From: Brachypodius melanocephalos
Taxonomy: Eukaryota > Chordata > Aves > Passeriformes > Pycnonotidae
Length of the DNA stretch: 64,000 nt
NCBI GenBank assembly: GCA_013398615.1
Contig: VZSR01001685.1
Coordinates: 32,891,630-32,955,629 of the forward strand
Reading direction: 5' to 3'
Shown here: positions 13,654-26,256 of the stretch, in pieces
Layout: each line of letters starts with the position of its first letter
How positions within the stretch are numbered: position 1 is the first letter of the stretch
Notes under the pieces: model-generated
What the model was told of the DNA's origin: nothing
What the model saw: the letters and a program-made list of their open reading frames with translations, nothing else
The model's database searches: none
Made by a program: the position numbers and the translations under genes

Positions 13654-15986
13654 GTTCTCTCCTCCCCAGAGAGCTTCCTGAAGTGGAGACACAGGGAAAA
13701 GATGACAAGCAGGAATAGAAAAGATTTATTTCTGGTCAAGATTCCAAGCCATCCATCAATTGCTCACATGTAGCCTAATTTAGGCACTTAAGCAAGTGGG
13801 GGAGGAAAGTGGATGAGAGAAGAAAATGGCTTGTTGCATTCAATATTCAGCCAAAAGGCTATGCACATGATGTAAAGTAATCTCTCTGATAATCTTTTCC
13901 CCACCTAGTTTGGTGTGTAAAATGACCATAATTTGTATGATAGAAGATGACTTTTAGGTAAATATTCCAGCCTCAAATTTCCATGTTTAGTCTAAAGTTT
14001 TACATTTTAATATTTTACACACAACACCTCCTCTCTCTTTGGCAAGTTTTCTGGTTTTTGGGACTGTGAATCTAATCTGGGCTTTGTTGCTTGGGGTCCT
14101 CCCTGTGTGTAAGCTGGAGCCATCAAGAACTTTTTATGGATCTCTGGACTGTCTTTTCCACTGTAAAATGCATTTGTGGTTTTCACCTTGTCAAGCTGTG
14201 TCACAGTGGATATCAACCACAGTTAATGCTGGGCAGCAGATTTACAGGAGAATGGACTCATGGTGTTCCCTCTCTACAGCAGGACACACCACCACAGTCC
14301 ATGTGAAAGCTGGTTCATGCTCCTAGACAAGGGAATCTAATCCCTTAATAACTTTCCCAGGGCTAGACAGCAGTGTCAGTTTTTCTCTGTTAGCTTTCCT
14401 TGAGAATAGCAGAAACAGACAAAATTTCCTGGAAAAACATATGTACATAGTAAAAATTATGACCAAAAAATGTCTTTCCAAGACAAACAACCCACAGCAC
14501 CATTACCTTTGAGAGTTCAGGTATGTATTCTCATATATAGGTAAAGCTGGTTTGCAACACGGAATGACTCACAAATTAATGACTTTAACTGTTTTAACAA
14601 AATTGCAAACTTCCATGAAAAGAATTACACCAATTTCTTTCCTTATCATGTTTTTCTAAATCACAGGAATCAAAACCTCTGACATTACTTCATCTGAGAA
14701 TGTTTTCTTTCCTGAAATTCATATTAAGACAACATATTTATTTTTTTAAAGCCTTGCTTTTTTGAGAGTGAACTTGAACTCTGCGTACTGGTAAGTCTGC
14801 ATTTACAAGGCTGGCAGCTAAAAATAACACATGAAGAAAGAAGTCATGTGGAACAAGTCAGGGCACAACACAAATATTAAGAAATAAAATTCCTTGCAAT
14901 ATTCTGCACTCATACAGAAGAAGTTAAAGTTCATGGTCACAGAAGAAAAAGCCTGCACGCATTCCGATATGGTAGAATAACTATGACTATAAATTGAAAT
15001 GCAGCCTACTCCATAATATCCTTTTCATGGTAGTATGCAAGTATGGCAGTGTAAGTAAAGGTGAGCAGCTGATCAGGTCACCACTTTTTTACACACTCTG
15101 ATTGTTGTAAGGTGTTTCCTGGATTTATGCAAGACTGGTGGCAGAATTTAAAGATACTGATAAAACTGTAGAAAACCACTGCTATGGATAAAACCACCCA
15201 ATTGAGCTTCAATTTGAGAAGCAGTTCAGAAATCAGTTGATTTCAGAGTCAAAACTCTTCATGAAATTGGTAGGATAATAAGTTCCACTGGACTATAGCA
15301 TCAGCTATTTCATGAAAAGTGCTTTGAAGTTTTTAGATAAAGCTTGATCTCTAAGATATTAAAACATAAATAAGCCACAAGAGTTTCATATTGAGAACAT
15401 TTCAAGTTAGATATGGGTAAAACAATTTTTACTGAACTTTTAATGGTGAGAAACAAAGGTCCACAAGAGTCAGTTCTGTGGAGTCTTCAACTTAGTATAT
15501 CTTCCCTAACAGTGTTAAATTATAATCTTGAAAATATTCATTGAATATTTCCAATACTAGACATAACAATGACATAACTACCACAGCCTCCTGTAGTAAT
15601 TCTTAGGAAAATGATTCAATTTATGGTAGTTTACTAATAATTTGGATTTCAAAATAGAACACTTATTTTTGAATCTTCTTTGCCATGTGGTTAAAAATTC
15701 TGCTTTTTACCCAGTTCTGTTTCAAAATAGGAAGGCTAAGACTTTCAGACTGCCTGCTCAGAAAGGGCCATGTGCTGCATTGTGTAGCTGACTGGTGTAT
15801 ACATAAATAAAAGGACAGGATAAAGTGGATTTGTGAATGGACCTAATCGTGTGCACATGCAAACCAAGAACAGTGGCCTTTTATACTGCTGTTTGTGCAA
15901 CACAAGTCACGGATATGGGGAGCATAAATGTGCTTCTGCCTTTGGGCTACTGAGGAGCTATGGCACAACAATTCGTCTCAAATTAA
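13654..15986. other. Unique DNA, no gene seen
   Basis: No coding region, RNA gene or repeat is recognisable. Overlapping short frames at 14039-14326 have no similarity that I can identify. Confidence 0.6.
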
Positions 15987-16502
15987 ATGGCTCCAAAGAG
16001 GCGAAATGAGCGTGTCATTCACCTGCCATCTCTGCCTTTATTGTGCCTGATGCTGTCGTGCTGTACCCTTCCACTGTGGCCAGGCTGTTTGCACCACTGC
16101 TGCTCTGTCCCTGGCTGCAGCAATACCACTCCAAGCTTTCTTTCAGCAGAACTGCTCTTATTTGGCAGCATCATGACATCTATCACAAGAGTCAAGAGTG
16201 AGTCCTTTTTGCTGCTTTGCCACAAGATCTTGAAACTCACCTCCGTGTACAGTGAGCAATTTTGCCCTGAGCTAATGCGATTCTTGACCTGTCTAAGAAT
16301 ACTGAGAATCAAACCACTGTCTCTTGGGAGAGGCAGATTTAGCAAAATAATCTCAAACTCATTGAATCGCCATGGCAGCAGAAAGAGGGACAGAGTCCTA
16401 CTGAGTGAAAGGATCTACAGATTGGAAACAAGGACACAGAGAAAAATACCCACTTCCCTCCCTTCCTCCATCAATACTTCAGAAAGAATTTCTAGAAAAT
16501 AA
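15987..16502 (+). other. Unassigned 171-codon open frame, probably not a gene
   Basis: An ATG-initiated frame of 171 codons is the longest uninterrupted ATG frame outside the transposase relic and the N-containing tracts. The start is followed by a G but lacks a purine at -3. The predicted product begins basic (MAPKRRNERV), has a Cys- and Leu-rich segment at about residues 15-45, and ends in an Arg/Ser-rich tail. I recognise no domain. The opposite strand is also open over 16019-16345, and the segment is locally GC-richer, so absence of stops by chance is the simplest reading. Splice signals flanking it are not obvious. A lineage-specific exon cannot be excluded without transcript data. Confidence 0.15.
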
Positions 16503-19500
16503 CGGGGGGATAGAAGGTTTTATCATTGCAGTTGGGGTGAGTGAGAGCCATCAAAAAAAAAAGGAATGAGGCCTGGAGGGAGCCCAAGGGAGGTTAACCA
16601 AGGTATCTGTGCACACATGCAGGATGTGGCTGGAGATTATTCATGTAGCAAATTAGTGCCTGTGATCCCTATCTCTCATGTTAGCTCAGGTATGTTGGAG
16701 AACACCTAAAACATCTCAACTGGTTTGGCCCACTAATCATTCAGAGCAAGGTTGTGGCACCCTCATTAATACATTTAAATCAAGCTAGCTACTGAGAAAA
16801 TAAGCTGCACAGCAAAGTAAACAGTGAAAGAATTTGGGCTGTTATCAGCTCTCCTCATACACAATGAAGTATTAACTGATGGAAAAGCTACACTCTGGTA
16901 AAGTTTAAAAACAGACTTGCTGTTCCCTTCATAAACAATTAAAAAGAAACATAATTACCCAGAATTAAGGCAAGAAAAAAGGTAAGGAATCAACGTGGTC
17001 CTCTCCCCTTAGGTGGCTGCTGCTCACCTGTGAGATCTGGGATGGAGGACTGATGTCCAATGCCTGACCCTACGTATCAGGTCTGCACAGGAACCACTAC
17101 ACAATCTACATCTCATCCATCCAGCTGCAAACCTGCCTCTTGCTGTGTGCCCAGAATCAGTATTCATGTATTCCTTCAAAATCCACAGCGAATAAGATAA
17201 TAACCTAAATACAGGACTGGCAGTTCTGATGCTTGGACCGATGCACAGGAAGAAGGACAGAAATCATTCGGGGAACACCTAATTGTTTACCTCCTAATTT
17301 GTAATGAGATGGCAGTGAGGCTTGCAGTCCCCCAAATTCCCTGGAACACAAGGGAGTTTCGGCTCACTGCTGTGGCTGGTTGTGTCAGGGAGCAGAAGGA
17401 GGGCAGAAGGAGGACACAACTCACAGAGGAAGGAACACATTGCAGTTTTGTGTGGCAAGCATGTTCATTTTAATTGCTGGGGAACAATGCCACTCCACAC
17501 CACCCACGGCTTGGGCCTGTGGCTTAGTGGCACAGTCTGTCCCTACACATGCAATATGGCTTGCTTGTTTTTTTTATTTTTTTTTTTTTAACATTGACTT
17601 TACAGTGAGCAATTTAACAGTTTCCTTGCCTGTTTTGGAGTGACACTTGCACGTTGCTTTCATTGTAGCTTTTTGTAATTTGAAGATCATATTTTTCTCA
17701 CTCGTGGCTCTTACCTGTTTGGGAGGGAAACTGCAGAGGAGTTTTTGATGCCCTGAGCTACTACCTCAGGCAAGCAGCTGCCTACTTTGCCTCTTCAGAC
17801 AATCCAACACTAATGTAGGGTTAAAAACCGCTCTTTATGCTTTGGGAATACATTTACAGTAAATCAGTGCTGGTTTTAGATAATCACAGTGAAAACCAAT
17901 GTCAAATTATCCCTGGTGCTGGCATACAACTGAACCTTACATAGGATTCCCCTTCTTGGAACAATTTTTTACTAATCTTGGTTTGTTTAAACTGCTTCGG
18001 TGCATGATTTGATGGAATGTGTGGAGCAGAAGGAAACTTTGGATTGAATGCCAGATGCCTGCTTCATTCCTCTAACCTACAGTGTTATTAAAATATTACC
18101 AACTGGTTCTCAAGATCTATCCACTGCAACAACTTAAAAATAATTTGGATATCAGTTTTTTTGCTTACTGTTGTGTTGTGATTGTTGTCTCTGTTGTCAC
18201 AAGTATGAATATCAGGTAATGGGTACCATTCATTTTTGTAGTTAGTAGTTTTCCTGGGGTGCTAGTGACAGGAGAAATGTATGCATTAAAACAAGCGTGA
18301 TGGAAAGCAGCTCTCTTTATAATTTCAGCCCAGCTGCTGTATTGATGGATACAATCTTTACCACATTCTCCAGGTGGCTTCTAATGCCTGACTCCCTGCA
18401 GAAACCTCTATTTACACATCTTAAACCACTTATTGGATTTGAACAGGATTTTTCAGCCTGAGTGCAGTAACAGTGTTCACTTATGTAATATTTGTAAATC
18501 CTGGCTTTACATTTCACTCACCAGACTATCTTCAGAGGTATTCAACAAGGCCTTTATGTGGTCTGATTCTTGCTTTTTAGTGAGATCCTGTCAACATGTA
18601 TGGCTACAAAGCACATTGCTAAATTTATTTTCCATCATTGTCAGAGGTTTACAATGAAGTGTAACTCAATTAATCAGCCCTTGCTGAATAGTGCTTTTCT
18701 TTGTCACCAGATTTCATATAAAATTCATCTGAAAGCTTTGCATTCAGAGTTCACAAAGGTTAACCTTTATTCAGGGCATGCATCTCCAAAGGCTCTAATC
18801 AACTTGTCTACTGTTGTTTAAAACTTCACTTACTACTGTACCAGTTGCTTTGAATTATTGTGTTTGAGACCTTTATTTGGTGCCTGAGTGACTGAACAGA
18901 CATACTGAAGGCTGAAAAATAAAGGGCTTTTATAATTATGGATGGGTAGAGCACTTACTAAAGGATATATATTCCGTCTTGTCTTATGCCTTACAACTGT
19001 CCACCACCCAGATATTTACTGTATGCTTTGTAGCTGTGCAATAAAACTTCAAGTGTTCTCGTTCCCCCAGCGATTCTGTGCATGGCCCAGATCTTGTGTA
19101 CTGTTTAAGGGACTTAATAATAAGTTAGTGTACTAATTAGTGGAGACAACAGCAGACACCCATGATTTATAGCAAATGCCCAACAGATGATTACACTGCT
19201 GAACCACAAGTAAATCTTTTCAGCAGTGAGCCCTTACAATTAATTGCACATCAGTATACTTATTTTGCTCCTTTATATAGAAGAAAAAGGGAAAAGATGA
19301 AAATGTTCCCTCTGAAAGGTGGACCTTATGGTGGCTGCAGGTGTTTCTGCTGATAGAAGGCATTGGTATGCAGAAACAGAACCATTTTCAGAGAGGATAA
19401 ACTCCTATTCCTGTCCTCCTTTGTTTAGTATGAAATATTATTCTCCACTTGAGTGATGTTTGCATTCCTTTCCAACACAGTTGGTTTGATTTGTGACCTG

Positions 19501-20579
19501 AATACAATGACATACATACCAATGATCCATTACATGAACTAACATATTTGGGATTCTTGAAGGTGGAAATGCAAGGGGACAGCAATCTGACTACATTATT
19601 TTTTTGAATTTCAGTGTAAACAGCGTATCAGCAGTCTTAACCTTTCTTCTGTTGTTTTTGATTTGTTTGGTTTGGTTTTTTCCCCTCATTTTAGCTGTAA
19701 TGTTCCAAATCTTATTTAGGCAAACTGGAAGATAAGGAAATCTGAGGAAGGGGAGGAGACAAAGGCTTTCAAAAGGTTAAAATAATGGAAAGTTTCTAAC
19801 AGCTTACTTTTTGCAAAAAATATATTTCTTCTTTAGAGAAATAGGTTTCTCCATTGATATAATAGAAAATTGAATATTATCCACAGAAACCATTTTTCAA
19901 GCAACACTACTATATTCACAAGGCTGCTAATGACATGCTGCATGGCTTCAGGGCAAATCAATTAATCTGAACATCAATACCTCCATCTGTGAAATGAATA
20001 TAATAATTCTTCCCTTTTTCTTAATTAATTTGCCATATTTTCTCTCCTTACTTGCCAAGTGCCCGTAACATTCATTGTGGAGGTCTAATTCTGGGGAGCC
20101 AGAGGAGCTGACCAGCAGAGAGGTCAAGAACCCACGGTCTGGTCCAAAGCACTCATGGATGGTGGGGACCTCCCAAAGAGGGAGGTCTTTCTTCTGCTTA
20201 CCACAGGGTAACACTGTTCTGTGGACTCCAGGGGTGAGGTTCTTGCTGTGACATCCAGGGAGCCCACTCTGACCCCATGTTTGGGTCACTGGCCAGTGCT
20301 GCCCATTTTTGGCTTAGGGGCATTTGGACACGAGGCTATACCCAGAGTCAGCTCCCTTGGCACAGTGCAACTCTGAACAGATATCAAAGTATTCTATTTA
20401 GAATAACTCCAAGGCTGCCAGAAGTACAGCAATAAACTGCCTTGGTCTCTCATGAGGTACCAACTAAAAGCTCGCCAAAGTTGATGGGCAGTGCTGTCAC
20501 TACAAATGGGGTCCACAGCACTTCAAAACGATTAGAGCCAATTTTACTTGGGAACCGTCTCTTCCAGGAGTTACCTATC
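16503..20579. other. Unique DNA, no gene seen
   Basis: A T-rich tract spans about 17569-17590. A perfect 8-bp inverted repeat with a 5-nt loop (GACCTCCC / GGGAGGTC) lies at 20167-20187, inside a GC-elevated block at about 20040-20350 that I could not assign to a family. The block at about 16630-16900 has AATTA, GATA-like and E-box-like motifs and a non-repetitive look. No protein-coding region is recognisable. Confidence 0.55.
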
Positions 20580-20863
20580 AGTCACTCTGCTGGCACGTTG
20601 CAGTCACACTGCTATTACAGCCTAGTCACAGCCCCATTACATGACAGTTGCTTTAGAGCACAGAGCAATCCCATCGCACTCACTTTATATTGACAGTTGT
20701 ACGATGCCACTGTCATATCACAGATATTTCCTTGTCATAACTTAGCGACATTGTAGTCACACGGCAGATACTTTTCAAGAGCATGCTGAATCTTTTGCAT
20801 GGAAAACTCTGATAATGGCAGTCACTGCTTAGTTATCTCTTACCTGTAGTTATGTCAAAAGCA
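20580..20863 (+). repeat. Diverged minisatellite with 22-bp periodicity
   Basis: The motif AGTCAC starts at 20580, 20602 and 20624, exactly 22 bp apart, and a related AGTTGC follows at 20646. TGTCAT then starts at 20711 and 20733, and AGTCAC again at 20755, keeping GTCA on a 22-bp step (20712, 20734, 20756). A further AGTCAC starts at 20820. The first two units also share CTGCT at unit positions 8-12. Between 20668 and 20711 the register is disturbed by indels. GTCAC at 20496 suggests that the array may once have begun earlier. I do not recognise the unit as a named satellite. Confidence 0.6.
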
Positions 20864-23800
20864 TTTTGTGGTGGTCATTTCTACTTGGTGCTTTGACTGT
20901 CGCGCAAAGAACCATGGAAAAGTTGCCATTGCTGACTATAGACTGAGTCCTGGATCCTTAGAACCACTTCAATATCAAATTACGTTGGAGCTAATGATCT
21001 TTACAGCCAGTTTTATATTTGATAGATGCTGCTTAATCTTGCTGTTGAAACACTGTAGGCATTTCCTCCGAATTTTGAATTGCTGCCCTTATTAAAGCTA
21101 TATGAATAATTAAGCATATAATTCTGTTTTCATGTTTTCACAAAAAAAAAAGAAACCATCTTTTCCCCCAAACATTCATCATATAATTTCTCTTTTCAAT
21201 TTTATCTCCATTGTGTTGCATGTATTTAATAAGCAGCATATGAGTTGAGTATCAATACTGTTCAAATGGCATAAGCCTGCCCACTCAATGTTCATTCAGG
21301 TGTTTTGAAAAAAATGCTACACTGGAAACTGAAACAGATTTTAAGAGACGTTCCTCCACATATCTTTGAATAGCAATCTTTTCCAGCAATTATATCACAA
21401 GAATATTTAGGGAGGGAAAGAGCAATATGTGGTCTAGGTGAGAGAATTTAAAATCTCCATATCTGTCAATGGAGATTTTGCAGTATTGCCATTCCTGTAT
21501 ACTTAGCTGAATATTACAAAACCTTCTTTTCCTTAAATCTCCATCACAACATACCAGCAAGGAAATTTTGTCCTAATTCAATTCATCACCAAAACTCATC
21601 AGCTTGAAATTATTTCACCCTACTCCCTCCTGTAGTTAGATAAAACTTCCCACCACAGAGGAAATAATAGTAATAAAAAAAACCCTCCTTCAAATTATTA
21701 TCTTTGTCTGCCTTTGATACAGTAAAGAACTATTGATTCCATGAGTAAGTGTCCAAAAATCTTGGGACTTGTTATTTGGAGACTGGCCTTTGTCCCATGT
21801 TCCCAGTCCTATGGTTGGTTTTCATTACTGATCCCACACATCACAGGAGTTGCTGCTTCCCTTCAAGCACTGAGCTGGATATAGCAGAATAATTTTTTTC
21901 TTAGCTGTAGGCAGTGTCTGCAGATGACAATACTATGTTTATTTTTTAATTGTAAGATGTGAGGGGAAAAAAAAGTTAAGTCTTTCTTTTAATTATTTTC
22001 TTATAAATCATAGCTTTCATTTTATTTAAATTTTGTTAAATTTTTGCTATTGCCCTCCCCCACACCTATTTTTCAAAAAGGTATTTGTTTGCTTTAAATT
22101 ATCTCAAAGAGATGTGCTGGTCCTCCTCAGGGGTTGTTTCTGTACACTCAAAGAAGCAGCTCACGATGGTGGATGCCATACCACAGTATGGTCATTCTGG
22201 AAGGAGGACTGATTTTTAATGCAGGCTGATACATAGATTTGCTTTCCTCTATGTTACATTTACTGTATGTGGCATTATCTTCTAATTCTTCAGCTGGTGT
22301 ATTTGAGATGTGCTTCTAAGTTCTTTTCCTGTATGTCATGTTTTCAAATGTTCTTGTTCACAAAATGAAAAGCATGCTACAATTTGTATCAAAGCTTTAT
22401 AAAATTCAAAGACAAAGGCTGCCCTTGCAGACTCTATCACTGATACCAGTGGTGGCAACATGGATCTTGAAGCCCAGATTTTAAAATTACAATCCCTTTG
22501 CCTTTTGACAGGGGTCAGGCTTGAGTGTGACAATGTCAGTTGTCTAAAAACTAGGACATTTTTACAAGAAAATCCAGCAGAAACCATACAGGTTTTGTAT
22601 CTGGATACTTTATAGACTGTTTCCTTGTGCCAGTGATTATAAATTACATAGGTACATGGTGTGCCAATGCAAAACCACATTAAACAAGAAGCCTGATGTT
22701 CTGATGGTGATCTAACATTTACTCTAGTTGATACCATTAACACATATGCATTTTTAGCTCTGCATTACTAAGTCTCTTGAAATAAAATTGAAAATTAAAT
22801 AATCTTAGCACAAAGTCAAATTAGAAAAGGAGAAATAAGTATTAACATTTTAAGAAATAACCAGGGGAAAATGAGCAAATTATCCCCCCAAAAAGAAATT
22901 ATACTAATACAAATGAAAAAGAAGCTAATAAAGAAGAGGAACTTGATCACCCACAAAGGAGTTTGCAAGCTGTCCTATATTTATTTTATTTTTATGAATA
23001 TAGAGAAAATATCTGATGACAAATGAACACAAAAAACTAAACCTTACTTGTACTGCTATATGAATAAAATCACAGGCAGCCATATTATGCCATCCTGCCA
23101 AGTGAAGGCTTCTAGTATTTTCCCTCTTCACAGCACATTGCATTCTTACACTGCAGATGTAAAGCGACATGCAACAGACCTACATGCAGCCTTGTTTTGA
23201 GGCTTTACATGGTGGGGCAGATTTTGCACCAAAAACCCCCTATGTTTTTGTGAGCATCAAGAACTCACCTCCAAAATTCAGACCAGAGCCCAGAAACTGC
23301 AATGTGGTCTATGCCAGCTTCAAAGAAGTTGCTCAGGAAGTAGACAATCTTTTCAGAATACTCCAACCCTATATGCAATTTTCCTAGCACCTCAAAACAA
23401 ACATATATTTTTTCTCACTTTGGAGGAAAATTGGTTGAAAGCATCTGTTTTTCATGCCTCCACACTTTTTAAATTTAAAGAGCAAACCCAGAAATATATA
23501 GCGGAACTAATATGGGCTACAGTCTTTTTACACTCATATGTACTATCTGTAACTGAAGCAATAAAACTTTCAAATACAAACGACCTTTTTTATGTCCACT
23601 TTTATTTGTCTACCATTCAAATAATAAAGAAAGTCTATAAAATAGTTCCACTCTGTAACTTGTGAAGTTAAATACAACTCACCGAAATAATGAAGGAACA
23701 AGGTTCTTTTAAATATGGATCCGGTTGTAGCTTAATTAAAGAAGTTAAATACATTCCATTGCTATGAGGCCCTTCACAGGAATACACAATTTATTATCTG

Positions 23801-24901
23801 GAACTAGTCATTGGGTGAAAAAAAAAAGAAGTTCAATGCTTGCTGGTTTAGATTAAGGTAGTAGAAATGTAAGATGTTACCAATTTATTTTGTTGTTATT
23901 TTTAAACCACGCTAGCAATTAGTTTTGACAAATTATAAGCAAAGACAAGGAGTTGATTCTTGGATTCTTTTTGTTCATGCAGATAATTTAATTGTATTTC
24001 CATATATTTCAAAATATTAAAAATATGGTAAAAAGTTTCAGGTAAGTAATTTTAAAAATGTTTGTGAATAGATTAATTTATGTGTTGAAAATACCTTGTA
24101 TTTTGGGTTGCTATGAACAGTATTCTGCTTGTCACTTGGCATTACATGACTTGTGTGTAGTATTTATGGTATATTACTCAGGTTAAAAGTCTATATACAG
24201 GGCCAGTATAAATGTCATATAATCTACAGCAAGGAAATCCTGGGCCAGAGAGCTGGTCTGTCTCTGGTTGCACAAACACTGGATGACTGGCCAGCACACC
24301 AGAGAAATTTCTGCACCCTTGGGGCCTCAGGCCTGCCCATGGCTGCGGGTCATTGCTCAGCCAAGCTCTGCCCATGCCAGAGCACACATGCTGCAGGGCT
24401 AGCTGGCCAAAAAAATATGATTTCACAGGTCATGTGCCATGCAGACCTTATTTAACTCATTTAATAAAATAATTAGCTGTTCTGGAGTGGATATACAGAT
24501 CGTGTTGATGGTTTACTGAGTTAAAAAAAAAAACAAAACACCTTCTGACTAAATCTGACCACAGTTCCAGCAAAAAACCCCCAGTACTTGCTTTACACAG
24601 AAGTAGGATTAGAGGGTTTTGTCCAGAAAGTTAACTTAAAAACTGGAGATTGTCTTCCCTTTGTATTATAATGATGACATGACTATGCATTGCAGAAGAT
24701 TCCTTAGTTATGTCCACGAATTTGCCCAAAGAAACCCAGACTATGAAGAAGACAATACAATGATTTACTATTTTATTTTTCAGCAACTAGAGAATAGACA
24801 TAGGGTGGATCAGAAAATTTCAGTGTGATTTTTTAACATAGTTTAAGGTAAATTGGGAAATAGCAAAACATCTGGAGGGCAGAGGAGCAAGTGCAAGAGG
24901 G
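20864..24901. other. Unique DNA, no gene seen
   Basis: Mostly AT-rich, with a GC-elevated island at about 24235-24420 whose origin I cannot tell. Minus-strand 22336-22743 is open for 135 codons and plus-strand 23169-23387 for 72 codons; neither matches a family that I know. No RNA gene is visible. Confidence 0.55.
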
Positions 24902-26256
24902 AACATATCAAAAAGTAGGAGTTACAATGCAGATTTAAAAGTCACGGTGGAACTCTGGGTACTAACTAACAATTGTGAGCCAAGAGGAGATATGATGTTA
25001 TTGTGGCACATGTGACAAGATAGAAATATTGAAAACAGAAACTGTTATGCAATAACTCAATGCAGAAATTTTTCAGTGCCTGAAAAGGGCACTTCCATGA
25101 ACTATCACGAAATGCCGGAAACACAGAATGGTTGAGGTTGGAAGGCATCTCTGGAGGTCATTTAATTCATCCCACCTGCTCAAATAGAAAGATAAGTTGC
25201 AGAACAAGTACACCTAAAAAACAAAAACCGAAAAAGGATAGAACCCTTGTTGCACAGGAAATCATTATATGAAGATCTCACGAAATAACGCAAGCATGAC
25301 AAATTACATGGCAAAAGTTCAAAGTCAGTAATGACTGGAACATAAAGATGATGTGTCATAATGTTTTTTGCCTAAAGAGAAGGACTTCGTTTTGCCAACA
25401 TGTACCTTCCAACTTCAGCAAAGAAGTCATTGCATTCCAGCAGTACGTGACTGGATTGCATAAAGGTCACGATTACCTGCTGAGCCAAATGGGAAATGCA
25501 GATGAGACACCAGTTTCCTTTGATGAGCCATCCAATAACGTCATTGAAGAAATAGGCACAAAATCTGTCATCATCAAAACTTTGGGGAATGAAAAAATGT
25601 GCATTACAGTAATGCTGGCAGTGTTAGCAGATGGTATAAAATTGCCACCGTATGTGATCTTGAAGCGGAAAACAATGCTGAAGGACCAGCTGCCTACTGG
25701 AATAATTGTTAGGTGTCAAAACCAAGGATGGATATCTACAGACTTAATGAAGGATTGGCTGAACATCGTTTGGAGCAGGAGACCAGGTGTGCTGGTGCAC
25801 AAAAGGAGAATGCCTGTCCTGGGTACATTCAGAGGGTATCTAACACCAGCAATGAAGAATATCATTGGAGCAAAGAATGCAGCCCGTGCAGTTGTACCAG
25901 ATGGAATGTCACAACTGTAGGTGCCTGATGTAGCAGAGAGCAAGCCCTTTAAAGAATGCTTGTAGCCTTCATGGCTCATGGCATGGAATCCTGCTATGAC
26001 TCCTACAGGGAAGATGAAGCCCTGGTGCAGCATAGCTTTGTCATTGGAACAAGACAGCATGGGAAAAGATAAATCCAGATGTTGTCGCTGAATGGTTTAG
26101 GAAAGACTGTATTTCAAATTCCATAAGAGGAGCCAATGATGATTTGAGTTCAAAGAGGAAGATGAGGGTGATGAAGACACTAAATGTGGGAAAGAATTTG
26201 AAGATGGTGAAGAGAGTGACAGTGATGGAAATGATTGTGCTAGATGGATAATTTAA
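24902..26256 (+). pseudogene. Decayed pogo/Tigger-type DNA transposase
   Basis: The fragments follow the order of pogo-superfamily transposases. At 24902-24949 the frame reads NISKSRSYNADLKVTV, like the N-terminal DNA-binding start (RSY..xFKxxVV). A CR1 fragment then interrupts. From about 25240 the match resumes with the CENP-B-type helix-turn-helix region, broken by in-frame TGA at 25270 and 25297. From 25300 to 25917 the frame is open and carries the DDE core: GNADETPVSFDEPSN (first Asp at residue 52, counting from ATG 25348), NEKMCITVMLAVLADGIKLPP, and WSRRPG. The second catalytic site reads VLGTFRGYLT, with Gly (residue 159) where Asp is expected. A TAG at 25918 replaces the codon after SQL. 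The third-Asp region (PDVAESKPFK) follows, then two or more frameshifts, INPDVVAEWF, and an acidic tail ending at 26254-26256. I saw no terminal inverted repeats. It cannot encode an active transposase. Confidence 0.9.
25121..25208 (-). mobile_element. Short CR1 3'-end fragment inside the transposase relic
   Basis: The segment begins with CACAGAATGGTTGAGGTTGG and runs through a phrase ending CACCTGCTCAAATAG, which matches the reverse complement of the CR1 3' UTR. It is a heavily 5'-truncated copy of about 90 bp. Transposase similarity stops just before it and resumes about 30 bp after it, so it most likely inserted into the transposon, making the transposon the older of the two. Confidence 0.85.

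Noticed and set aside
22336..22743. 135-codon minus-strand open frame
   Set aside because: No similarity is recognised and the start has no supporting context.
23169..23387. 72-codon frame with protein-like composition
   Set aside because: No family is recognised, it is short, and no clear acceptor and donor pair encloses it.
25716..26060. Minus-strand open frame inside the transposase region
   Set aside because: It is the antisense shadow of the transposase core.
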